In this document: in pieces, positions 39,807-51,535 of the stretch | Numbering within the stretch: position 1 is the first letter of the stretch | Layout: every line of letters begins with the position of its first letter | Assembly (NCBI RefSeq): GCF_041381155.1 | Contig: NC_091134.1 | Coordinates: 4,398,001-4,462,000 of the forward strand | Length of the DNA: 64,000 nt | DNA from: Argopecten irradians | Taxonomy: Eukaryota; Mollusca; Bivalvia; Pectinida; Pectinidae | Direction: 5' to 3' | The notes under the pieces: generated by a model | Database searches by the model: none | The model's input: only the letters and a program-made list of their open reading frames with translations | What the model was told of the DNA's origin: nothing | Translations under genes and position numbers: made by a program

Positions 39807-40559
39807 TTTAACTGAAAACATGGTAGATATCTAAAACTGTAGGGCAATATGGTAATTTAACCACGCAATCAGTGCATGTCATACACAAATAGCCTTATTG
39901 GCTAAACATTCATTTTATTCAAAGTAATTTTTTCTTTTAATTACTAAAAATTGTTATAGATTTGAAACATTTGTTATTGAAGAGACTTGATGCAACTATC
40001 CAATTGAGGCACACATAAGACATTGCAGAGATTCAAGATGTTTTTATATATTATTTTTACAATGAATGAGATTTTTTCATTTTTTTGTTTGTAGTATATA
40101 TAATAAGCTATTTTTTATGGTACATATAAATTTACTTACATTTAAAGTTGCAGTTTTCAGTATGAATGATAAGCTAATCAATTCAAATGTATTGATATAT
40201 ATGTTACTTGTTATCAATACAGGTAAACATCGTTAATATCATTGGTTAATTGTTACAAGAATGGGATTTCACATTGCATTAATTACCACAGTAATTATTT
40301 AAAAGTAAATTTGAACAAGCAAAAAACAGTTCATTAACATGAACCAATTTACTGATCTGACATCATATTAAACTTAAAGAACTTTTAAAATCTTCGATGT
40401 TCAGAATCATGTTGAAGTACAGATCATTAGTGTAGTAGAAAAAATACAAGCATTTATGGACTTATTGAAACTGGTCAGAAATCAATGAATGGGAGACTTA
40501 GATGTGACAGATCCGGTGACTGTCATTCATACATGCTGATTACTTAAGTACATGGATAT

Positions 40560-40750
40560 ATATACTATTAAAGGAACTGGTCAATGGATGACTGTTACAA
40601 TGAGATTTACTATGACCACAACAGGAAATGGATCAAAGGGAACAGGGTTTCCTTGTAATACAACTGCTAATTTTACTGTATCAAATCTCAGTTCCTCAAA
40701 GTCTGATGGACAAATGAACAGCACTTCCTTATCATTATCAGATACAGGTG
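40560..40750 (+). CDS. Possible second exon of membrane protein
   Basis: The open frame WMTVTMRFTMTTTGNGSKGT, then GFPCNTTANFTVSNLSSSKS and DGQMNSTSLSLSDTG, has several N-glycosylation sequons, as expected for the extracellular part of a type II protein that starts at 39009. Splice sites are weak, and the minus strand is open over the same bases (86 codons). The third copy (63376-63540) keeps the frame with one silent and one missense change. It could equally be non-coding. Confidence 0.3.
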
Positions 40751-40813
40751 TCATGTTTGTAATTTGCAAATACAATACATATATGTATTGTATTTGCAAA
40801 TTACAAACATGAC
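40750..40813. repeat. Perfect 64-bp palindrome
   Basis: GTCATGTTTGTAATTTGCAA is followed by ATACAATACATA and then its exact reverse complement, with no spacer. It lies about 30-95 bp from the point where the window folds back on itself. The third copy (from about 63537) has the same structure with two mismatches. Confidence 0.95.
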
Positions 40814-41976
40814 AACTGTACTCTATATTTTGTACAATCAAATCAGATCAAACTTTTCACTCATTCATAAATTTAAAGCTTGAAAAAAAAAAATCCCGGT
40901 GTATTTCTCATGATTGATTGTACAAAATAAGAGTACAGTTGTTCATGCTTTGTAATTTGCAAATACAATACATATAATGTAATGTATTTGCTAATTACAA
41001 ACATGACAACTGTATCTGATAATGATCAGGAAGTGTGTTCAATTTGTCATCAGACTTTGAGGAACTAAATTGATACAGTAAAATTAGCAGTTTTTACAGA
41101 AATCCTTTCCCTTTGGATCATTTCCTGTTGTTGTCATAGTAAATCTCATTGTAACGTCATCCATGACCAGTTCCTTTTAATATATATATATCCATGTAAC
41201 TTAAGTAAATCAGCAGTATGAATGACATCACCGATTCGTCACATCTAAGTCTCCAATTTATTGATTTCTGACCATTTCAATAAGTCCATATAATGCTAAA
41301 TTTTTCTTACTACACTATGATCTGTATTTTCAACATGAATCTGACCATCGAAGATTTTAAATGTTCTTGAATGTTTATTATGGATGTCAGATCAGTAAAA
41401 TTGGCTTCATGTTAATGAAACAGTTTTTTGCTTGTTCAAATTTACTTTAGAAATAATTACTGTGGTGAATTAATTACAAGTGTTGAAATCTCATTCCTTG
41501 CACCATAATAACAAATGAGATATTAACGACTGTATTACCTGTATTGATAACAAGTAACAATATATCAAATTCATTTGAATTCGATTAGCTTTAGCATTCG
41601 ATACTGAAAACTGCAACTTGTAAATCTAAGTAGTTAATTTATACTGTACCATAAAAAATAGCTTTATTTGTATATAGCTAACATACAAAAATGAAAAAAT
41701 CTCATTCATTGTAAAAATATGTATATTAATAACATCTTGAATCTCTGCAATGTCTTATGTGTGCCTCAATTGGATTAGTTTGCATCAAGTTCTCTTCAAT
41801 AACAAATGGTATCTAATTCTATATACAATTTTTAGTTAATTAAAAGAATAAATTACTTTGAATAAAATGAAAATTTATGCCCAATAAAGCTATTTGTGTA
41901 TGACATGCACTGATTGCGGGTTACATACCATATGCCTCTACAGTTTTAGATATCTTACCATGTTTTCAGTGTAAAT

Positions 41977-42235
41977 GGTTTGATTGGTTTAATATCCTAT
42001 CACTTGTTGTATTTTGTCATTACTGAATAATAACCATAGTCCATTTAAGAATGTGGCCAGTTTTTTCAATATTTGCTGGAGGAAAAACAGAGAACCAGGA
42101 GGAAAACCTACCAACCAATTGGCCAGTACCTGGCAATTAAACTGGCTTCATTAAGAGATTCAAACTCTTGATCCAGAGGGTGGGACATGTGGTTAAATAT
42201 GTCAAGATAAACCACTCTCTGCCACTGCCGGCCGG
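41977..42235 (-). mobile_element. SINE, inverted-arm copy
   Basis: Reverse complement of the SINE at 39555-39806 with scattered substitutions and small indels, as elsewhere in this arm. The head CCGGCCGGCAGTGGCAGAGA still carries the A-box region. It is not an independent insertion. Confidence 0.8.
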
Positions 42236-42271
42236 CATAAATGGGTACATCTCTATTCCCTACATTTATGT

Positions 42272-42294
42272 AAAAAAAAAAAAAAAAAAAAAAA
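42272..42294. repeat. A23 homopolymer only in inverted arm
   Basis: Twenty-three A residues where both forward copies have only the short AT-rich string ATACATAAATT. It is either a real insertion or a base-calling or consensus error. Confidence 0.8.
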
Positions 42295-42639
42295 TAATTG
42301 AAATGAACTTTCACAAAAAGTTTTTAATTTTCTGTGCTAAAAAGAAATAACGTGAGGACAGCATCATTGCGAACCCTGAGTTTACATCTGCAAGATCAGT
42401 GTTATAGCAGTATAAATACCATATAAATCAATTTACATCACTTTGTCCAAGAAGACCTTCTCTTTCGGTTTGTGTGTTTATATAACTTTAACACTTGAGT
42501 TTGCAAATTTTAAATGCAGCAGCCAGTATGTGTTAGGGCATTAACTGTGACAGTCCAACTACTTTTGTTATAAGGTTATACCTAATTGTAACATAACAAA
42601 ACAAAAACTAGCAGACATACCAGATGTAGTCCGTATATA

Positions 42640-42835
42640 CTTTACCACGAAAAATCCCGTCAGCAGCTGCATAGATTCCACAAAGTACTTTCTGGTTGTA
42701 CACTGCCATATTTAGGGTGCAGTTTCTGACTGAGTGAAACCATAGTCATTGAACATTGTGTATCAGCCGATAGGGGTGGCGGGACTTGGTGGTACAGCTG
42801 CTACTTTCGAAGCGTGTACCTTATCATAGCTCCAG
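42640..42835 (-). pseudogene. Damaged inverted copy of membrane-protein exon 1
   Basis: Corresponds to 39009-39192. The ATG is altered (GGTCTGGAGC where the forward copies have GGTATGGAG), and small indels break the frame. At two diagnostic sites it carries the alleles of the third copy (Cys codon TGT; AAA for Arg47), not those of the first. Whether this is a real pseudogene depends on whether the inverted arm is real. Confidence 0.6.
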
Positions 42836-44823
42836 ACCCGGGCTATAACACCTCCTTCTCATGTCCTAAATACCATTGAGATTGACGACAGGTGCGCATG
42901 AATTGACAGGTCACTTTATATGTTTTAACTCATATCGAATAGTAATATAATGCCCTACCACCATGAAATTGGGGGTCGTACGTAACTAATCTTCAGCCAG
43001 CGAATATAGAACAGTGGTGTAAACATTTCACGCGTGTGTTGGGTTTGTTAAGTTTTAAGTTGATTTATGGTCCACGTCCGCACTCACCCGTAATTCTGCT
43101 ATAACGTATGAAAGCTATTTTGTCAATTCAGATGACAAAATAATTTTAAACAAAGACCTTAGTTACAAACCAAAATTCTGTGCAAAACATGGAACACAAC
43201 ATGAGTAAATGTGAAATCGACCTTCATTTTCCAACCGGAAATGGTGTAACTCTACGAAACGAACCAAGATGTAAGAAGAAATTCCGGATTATCAGAAAAC
43301 GTTCATCTAAAATGTTCGCTAGCTTTGGGCTATAGAAAAAAATATATCAGGTCTCTGGTCATAATAAACCATTTTTTTTGAATTTTATAGGGATATCATT
43401 CCTTATCCTGGAATCACGTGCCTTTAAAATGTGGAAAACGCTTTATTGAAGATTCAAGTTAAAAAACCCGCTACCAGAAACCTATAAGGAGATCTAGATT
43501 TGAAAACTCTTCTTTTGTCTTTTCAAAGGAACCTCTCGGTTTTATAGGCATTTTGTTTTTGAGCTAACTACTTTTAAGTAGTGTTTTTTAAACATGACAT
43601 TTTAGCAATCAACATCAAAGTTTAAAAATCCAGTACATCATGGGTTGATGTGATCAGTTTTCCCGTTGATGTTATTTAATAATGATTTTTGAAAGCAAAC
43701 AATTTTTCCTAGTTTCTAAATCAGTGCATTCAAAAACAGGAATGTGCATTTTGTTTTATGAATAAATAAGTCAAAATATTATTTTTTTCTACCCAAAATC
43801 GTACTCAAATCGTCTGAAAATTACTGAACTTTTACAACATATCAAAGTTTTATTCTTTTATATTCAACTATTTTCAGAGTTTATCTAAATAAAAAAACCT
43901 AAGCACATACAGAGGTACATCTGCCGATCGTTTAAATTGGAGAGTTTTGCCAATCCTAATGTATATATTAGTTTCCGCCGCTACCGATTTCATATGGAAA
44001 AAATACAGTATAGAATAGTTTTAAAATTGGTTGGCCTACAGCAATTTTAGGTTTTTTGTATTGAGATGATTTTACTGTATATGAAACATTAATTTGTAAC
44101 TGAATTATTTATAAAAGTTAAAAATGTTCCCACCGCCGAAAGAGCATAAAGCAGTAGTGTAGGACAAATCATTAATAAAAGTTAAAAATAGTATATGGCC
44201 TATAAATTTGAACATTGAGGAACGCGATGAGTAATGTTCCTGGTGTCCGTCATGGTTCCTGACAGAGTCTCTTGCTGTTTTTTGTTAAAAGGTACGATTT
44301 AAACCAAGATAAATCTGGTGACATCAATAAGTAAATGAAGTTTTTCTAATAAAACAACATGGTCCACTAATTAAAATCTACAAATAATACTCCAGTAAAA
44401 AGACCATGTCGATATTTTTTACCATGAATTCCCAATATTTAACAAACAGCATTTTATAGTGTAATTCTTGGTGTAAATTGAGTTGGCCTACTTGTATTTC
44501 TTAACCCTAAAATATTGAAAAAATATATTTAAATGGGATAAAACACAATCATGAACATTTTGCTGGATTTTAAAAGGACGATATTTTTCCTTTTGACATG
44601 CAAACTACCATCAACTGAAAGCTTCTTTTTTTCTGTTATGGATTAATTCTTGAAAAAAACCGGCGCATTTTTGTAGCCCAACCCACACATACAATGTACA
44701 CACATATATGTGAATACAATTAACTGAGCACTACATCTTTTAAAGAAGACAATTTATTGTGCTATATGGCATCATTAATTCCAATATGGTAGAGTTTGTG
44801 TAACTCGTGACTTTTTATCCATT

Positions 44824-44962
44824 TAAGGATTAACTTGAATAGATTTTTTATGTAATTGAGTGTTCTCTAAATAAACCGCGAAGCGGTTTATAATGAGAGT
44901 ACACTAAGATTTTTGTGTTATATCTCCATAACATTAAAAAAATCTATTCAAATTAATCCTTA
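44824..44962. mobile_element. Family D MITE, inverted-arm copy
   Basis: Reverse complement of 36979-37118, almost base for base. It lies inside the sector of the arm that is nearly identical to the first copy. Confidence 0.8.
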
Positions 44963-46025
44963 TAATTCAATTTACTAAAGATAATCTCTTCAATATTCAA
45001 AATTTATTTTTTGGACTCTTTTGCCTATGAAATCATTACGCCGTCATCTCAGCCAACCAGCAGCAACCTAACAAACGGCGACGTCATTTTTTCATTTATG
45101 GGCTGATAAAGTAAATTTTTAAGCCAATGAAAATGCTTGTAACAAGCAAAATTGAATTACAATATCTGTAATTTCCCGAAAACTCCAACATAACCCATAT
45201 ACTACCGCACATAACTTTATACCACCAAACCAGTCCACTCCTAGCATTACATCAAATAATATGATAAACTGGTAAAACTTCATATATGTGACGGGTTACT
45301 AAAATCTCACTGATCACTATTTCAATACATACGTACGTGTATGTTTAATCGAAACAGCACAAGGTAAGAAGTGCTTTGAATGTGGAACATAGTTGGATAA
45401 ATATAGACTTATAGGCTTTTAAGTACAATTGATTTCACCCAACATAACCCAAAACAGCAAAAGCCAATCTAATGCTATCAAAAACCACCCACTACAACTT
45501 TATAGTTGGCCTACTATACAAACAAATCAGAACAACCCAAAAGCACCTAAATATACCCAAAGTACCAAAAGTACTCAAGAATAATTTCTTAGCTTAATTA
45601 ACTTATCAATTATCTCAACTGCAAGCAAAGCCATCCGAAACCGAATAAATCGACAAAACTCCATAGCAAACCTCAATACAGTCGTAAATCACCTAGTACA
45701 ACCCAATACAGCCAAAACAGTACAGCTCTTCATAGCACACCCGTACACTATCCAACAGAACCCAGAATCACTGACAACCCAATACTACTATTAAAGCATT
45801 CCGTTATTTCTCCTATTACAACCCAAATTTCCCGTTAAAATCAAAGTATAGGTATCATTTCTTCAGTCGTGTACTCTGTATCCAAATTTATATTTTCCCG
45901 TTCCACAAGAAACAGGAGATCTGATCAAGCAACATTATTTTATGGACTTAACAGCAAGTTTTTAAACGAATGCACCATCAGTTTGTTCTTTTTATGGACA
46001 AATATAAACGAGGAAAGAAGCAAGT

Positions 46026-46026
<1 letters not shown>

Positions 46027-46070
<44 letters not shown>
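46027..46070. repeat. (AG)n microsatellite, inverted-arm copy
   Basis: Counterpart of the TC run at 35796-35870 but about 30 bases shorter and without its interruption. Confidence 0.95.
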
Positions 46071-46075
<5 letters not shown>

Positions 46076-46128
46076 AGGAGATCGGGAACGATGGCCATGG
46101 ACAAGTGATGTCCAAATGACAAAAAATA

Positions 46129-46554
46129 TTAAAGGCCCACTACCTTTCCGGACAAAATTTAAAGGTTTCTAAAAACATTACTAACAAAAGAAAATATATG
46201 TCAATGGCTTAAGACGAGGTACAAACAACCAAACATATGCAAGATTTCCTGTCTAATGTACGATAACAGTGGGGGAGTTTCATTTCGCTGTTTTGCCTTC
46301 TGGCGCAGCGATAGTCAACTACCGCACGGCATTTAGGACGACGGCGGGAAACATAAAACGACCCGCGTTTTATGAATATTTAACATTTTATTTATTCTAT
46401 GAAAACAGTTGCTGAAAGGTGATGATACAGTCGTGTAGTAAACGTATAGTTAATAACTTCTTGCTCAACTCTACAAAATTATCGACTCTAGTTTTAACTT
46501 TACCCTATATTCTATCTAAATTAAAAGCACGTTTCGGAATGTAGTGGCCTTTAA
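46129..46554. mobile_element. Family C MITE, inverted-arm copy
   Basis: Ends TTAAAGGCCCACTACCTTTC and GTAGTGGCCTTTAA correspond to the element at 35339-35745. The interior differs by small indels. Confidence 0.75.
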
Positions 46555-47261
46555 AGAAGCCAGCGTTCATTGTCCATAAACATTCACACACCGACTTATA
46601 TAGTTCTGTATACAAATTAATATAATTTGTTGATTTTCCTAAGAGCACAAAAAATCAGCTTTAATAACAAGGCGGCATTCATATCTGAAAAAATACCTTG
46701 AATGCATTTCAATTAATGAGAGTTTTCTCTATCGTAGATCATTGAGCGGTCATATTACTCATTATACACCGGACACTTTATCATTAATCGCCAACTTGTG
46801 TACACCGTTTATAAACAGAGAGGGAGTGATGAGCATTAATTAGTCTCTCTGTCTTATTTCATCTTTTGGGGGGAATAAAAAACGGATTTAAAACAATTGA
46901 ATGATAACAAGAAAACTCTTGAAAAGATGTAAAAGAAGAAGAAAAAATAAACCACAAAAAAACCAGGATAAAATAAAAAGATTCCTGCGAACGAGATAAA
47001 CTTTTTCTGATTCCATTGGACGATAAACCTTCGCATTAACGGCAAATAAAAACAATACAATTCATTAAAAATATGTTCGCATAATATTTTATTATTTTTA
47101 ATAATTCAAATACATTGTATCACAGAATGTTATCAGAAAATAAGTAATTCTTCCCTAATGTTAGATTGAACTAGAAATATTAGGAGACAGTCGCCCTATC
47201 TATTAGTATAATTTCACTGTGTGGATCGTAATTACATCAAATTACTCCATTACTTCATATA

Positions 47262-47778
47262 CTGTTGTGGGTAATGTTTGTTTGTGGGGTAATGTTTGTT
47301 GTGGGTAATGGGTAATGTTTTGATTGGGTAATGTTTTTTTGTGGGTAATGGGTAATGTTTGTTTGTGGGTAATGTTTGTTGTGGGTAATGTTTGTTGTGG
47401 TAATGTTTTGTTATGTTTGTTTGTGGTAATGATTTGTATGTGGGTAATGTTTGTGGGTAATGTATTTGTTGTGGGTATGTTTGTTGTGGGTAATGGTAAT
47501 GTTTGTTGTGGGTAATGTTTGGTTGTGGGTAATGGGTAATGTTTGGTTGTGGGTAATGCTTGTTGTGGGTATGTTTGTTGTGGGTAATGTTTGGTTGTGG
47601 GTAATGTTTGTGGGTAATGTTTGTTGTGGGTAATGTTTGTTGTGGGTAATGTTTGTGGTAATGTTTGTTGTGGTAATGTTTGTTGTGGGTAATGTTTGTT
47701 GTGGGGTAATGTCTTGTTTGTATGGTAAATGTTTTGATTTGTGGGTAATGTCTGTTGTTGGGTAATGTTTGTTGCAAT
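47262..47778. repeat. 16-bp minisatellite, inverted-arm copy, irregular
   Basis: (TTTGTTGTGGGTAATG)n, the complement of the array at 34174-34680. It has similar total length but many irregular units (TTTGTTTGTGGG, TTTTGATTGGGTAATG, TTTGGTTGTGGG). The forward copy is far more regular. Confidence 0.92.
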
Positions 47779-48109
47779 CCTTTCTTTCATAAATCGGAAG
47801 TTATGTTATAACCATGGTAGTAAAGGGATATAAAACAGTCTAATATGTTTGAACTGGGGACGTGAACATCAATTCAATAAAATTGAATTTATAATAGATA
47901 ATACTTTTAAAAATCTGATAAAAAACAGGCTTGGCAACATGTATGTGATGTATTTACCACAATACAGAAAACGGAGAATAATCAAAAACTGATTACCTGA
48001 TGACAAATAAGTAAACATACATGTTCATTATGTTCATATTTGAATAACAGAGGAAATAACTGCTTTCTAAAGAAGATAGAAATTTTTTATAATTACACTG
48101 TACATTTTT

Positions 48110-48150
48110 GGGCGCGGGGGGGGGGGGTGGAGGAGGGAGGGGGGAGGGGG
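48110..48150. repeat. G-rich tract unique to inverted arm
   Basis: Forty-one bases, nearly all G with a few T, A and C, including a run of 13 G. It has several G-runs of 3 or more and could form a G-quadruplex. The forward counterpart near 33.85 kb has an ordinary T-rich string (TTTTCTTTTCAGGAAATG). Confidence 0.85.
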
Positions 48151-51129
48151 AATACACGGCAAGCGATGAAAAATTAACAATAACGAAACGTGGACCTTTC
48201 GGGCTCAACGAAGGTATCCGTCGTTGATAAGGGATCCGGGGACGACTGTTTTGCTTAGTGTGTGGTATTGACAATAATATTGTAATGGTAGTGTTCAATA
48301 CAATGTAACTTATGTCGTGGTACTTGTTATATGTTTCGTTGCCAAATTTATATTATATATTACCTGTTTCTTAGCGTAAATCGAGTCATAATAACTCGAT
48401 TGACACTGTTCAATTTAGAACTTTACCTACTTTTGACTCAGGGTAAATGTGTATAAATTTAGTTTACAAAATCAAATTTATTAAACTAACGTTTCCCATT
48501 TTGGATAACGGCATTTATATTCTCGCTTATCACTGCTCTCTCTCTTAGTCTAATACATATATAATAGCAAAATATATTTGAATACTGGTTCAGAAGAAAT
48601 TCAAGTTCCTTTATTCACGCCCAACTAGAAATCTAAAAAAAAAATTGTCAATCAACTCATGATTTAGTAAGTCAAAAATCTATATCTATTATATAATCGT
48701 GTCTAGAGATTCTCAGTACCAACTTTGTCTGCAAGTGATTATTACAGGTATATTGAATCAAAAGACCAGTAGCAAATAAATAGACGTACATGATTGGATT
48801 TTCCACATCCATATACAACATTTCTGTTATTCTGCATTTTATAATTTGATAAAGTACTTTCAAAGAAGTTGGAAGCATGATTTTGTTTCCTCTCTCTATA
48901 TAAGTGTACTACTACATGTATTACAAACACGTATCCGGGGAAGTTTGCCTGTCATCATAAGATCAACAAGATCTCGTATCATTTTTTTTTGTATCACTGG
49001 ATAACCTTTGATTTTCTTGACAAAAATGTAAAACTGTACATAAGGTACATCCAAGTAAGTACGTTTATAGAAGCATATTACTTTCCTTACATAAACATTA
49101 CAGATACAATAGCAAAGTGAAATATAGAAACCATTTAGAGTGTCACATAAGAGATATTATATATAACAATACGAACAAGCATTTCCGCTTTGTTTTATTC
49201 ACAGATCATTTTTGGACTTTAATATTATCCCATAAAGTTAAAACAAATGTAAAAATAAATTCAATAAAACATTTGCTATTTTTATAAGAATTAAAATATA
49301 ATTCACATATAAAATCCCACATTTTTGCCCCCTAAAACTAAGGGCCATACATGACGTATTTCTAAAAGAAGATAAATTCATAAACTTTCTAGTAAACATT
49401 TTTAAAAAATCGTGTACACGTATAAGAAACAAGATCTAGCAAACAATGGAAACATACGAGGGACATTTTTTTTTTCGAAATTATGATTACACGTCGACAT
49501 GTAATTTACTTTCGTAGTAATTTTCTTTCAAATCCTAGATGTTCATCCGAGAATAGTACCATAATTATCCACAAAGTATAGTAGCATAATAATGCCCATG
49601 TCTCAGCGTAAACTGTCCTATGACACAATGGACCTATGAGCCTACTAAGATAACCATGTTACAGACTAGAATACATCAGCAGCAGATGATAAATGCTATC
49701 TAGTTTCATATAAATCTATCCTACTGGAAGCCGTGGCTCGACTACATTCGGAGTCCATCATATCTCGACATTGACGCACAACTAGGAATTAACATAATCT
49801 TTTAATTTATCATGATTGTATTAAATAAAAGGTAGAATATACATGCAATATAAGCAGGTAGTCTTTTACATTCACAAAACATTCATTGTGGAATAAAATG
49901 TTCAAAATGTTTTTTTTTAAAAAATGGAAGAAACATTAGATTATATCAAAACTAGTATTAGTAATCAGATTCCGAGATCTTCACATCTATAGAAAAACAA
50001 TTCTGGACATTTGAGCTGTATTTAAATGAAATATAGGACCACAAAAATTGTTAAAAACAATGATTTGTTTACAATCAGCTTACACACTCTTCTCCAAGCA
50101 ATATCACCACACACAGATATTTGATACGCGATAGGTGTAGTCAATAACGACCCACACAACTCTTAACCATACATTTTCCCATCACAGACTCTATACGACA
50201 AAGACTAGGAACTTGTCGAAATTTGCCTTTTGAGTATTTTCTAATAATGTATACATGTCATAAAACTATTCCCTTCTTCGCACAAAATTCTTGAAATCTT
50301 TGTTGTTCTAACTCTGTCATGGCTTTATTCAGGGCATAAATCTGAAAAATAAGGAATAAAATTAGAGATTTTAAGCAAAAACCTTCAAACGGTTAAACAT
50401 GCTAAATACACATGTACATGACTTTTGACCTCAATACAATATTAACGTTACAGTGCTCAAACATTGCAACAAAATCGGAAATCGATAAAAAAAAATCAAG
50501 AATACTCATGTAGTCTACATGGTCAGATATCACAGAACATTAACCGAAATATGAAAACAGAATAGATACTTTTATTACAGAGCAGACTCGAAAAGAGATT
50601 GTACTACGATTTTGTTACAAATGACGACACAAGGGAAATAACTATAGAAATGTTAGTGTATAAAGCACAGTTACTCGCACCTATATAGCTTTATCAAAGC
50701 AACTGTTAATAAGACACCAATAGTGGAGTTATTTTTGAGATCGGGAATGACTTGGACGTGTGTACTGAGTACAATATGATACTGAAGACATGACTCTGAA
50801 AAATATGTTATTTAAGATCGAGCGAGACATCAAAACGTGCTCACAGCAGGTACATCATGAAAATGATTATTTTTTTTTACACTTTTTAATCACGTTAAGG
50901 ATTTGCATACAAAGGCGAAGTAGGTTCAGTAACATTTCTCAATTCTTTCGAACTTGTGAACATAAAGTTTTCCACTGGAAACATTACCCACAATAAGAAC
51001 AACAATCTCAAGTTAAAGAATTTTCCTAAACTTCTGTAATGTTTTTCTATACAGAATATATGGTAAAAGGCGTTTTCTTTCGTTAAGAAGTATTAATGAA
51101 ACTCGGCTCTGTTTTTATAATGCATTTGG

Positions 51130-51535
51130 CGTCCTATGACGGGATGATTTGATCTGGTTTATTTTTTTTATCGAAGAACGGCCTCTCGTGAATGTGGTGT
51201 TTTGCGTTTGTGAAGTGCGAGATGCGTGGCTTGGGAGGCTGGTATATTCGTGTTGTGTCTTCATGTATAGTGAAACTATCACCTTTTTTATAGTACTACA
51301 TGATAACATCAAGGAAGCATGCCACCGATGACACACCCCACCCGGTCACATTATACTGGCAACGGGCGAACCAGTCGTCCCATTTCCTTAATACTAAATA
51401 TAAGCAGGAGCAGAAACTAATACCTTTATAGATTATGTTGTGTCTCGATCAGGGGACAAAACCCAAAGCCTATCTCACAGGGGCGAGCGGTCAATCGAAG
51501 GCCAAAACTGAGGTGGTGGTAAAATAAAACCGTCA
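51130..51535. repeat. Dispersed repeat, inverted-arm copy
   Basis: Reverse complement of the repeat at 30570-30985 with few changes. Confidence 0.6.

Noticed and set aside
40581-40841. 86-codon minus-strand frame (EVLFICPSDFEELRFDTVKL), also at 63369-63629
   Set aside because: Open in both forward copies but without a start or splice context, and it runs into the palindrome. The plus frame is at least linked to an upstream exon. Not excluded, only unsupported.
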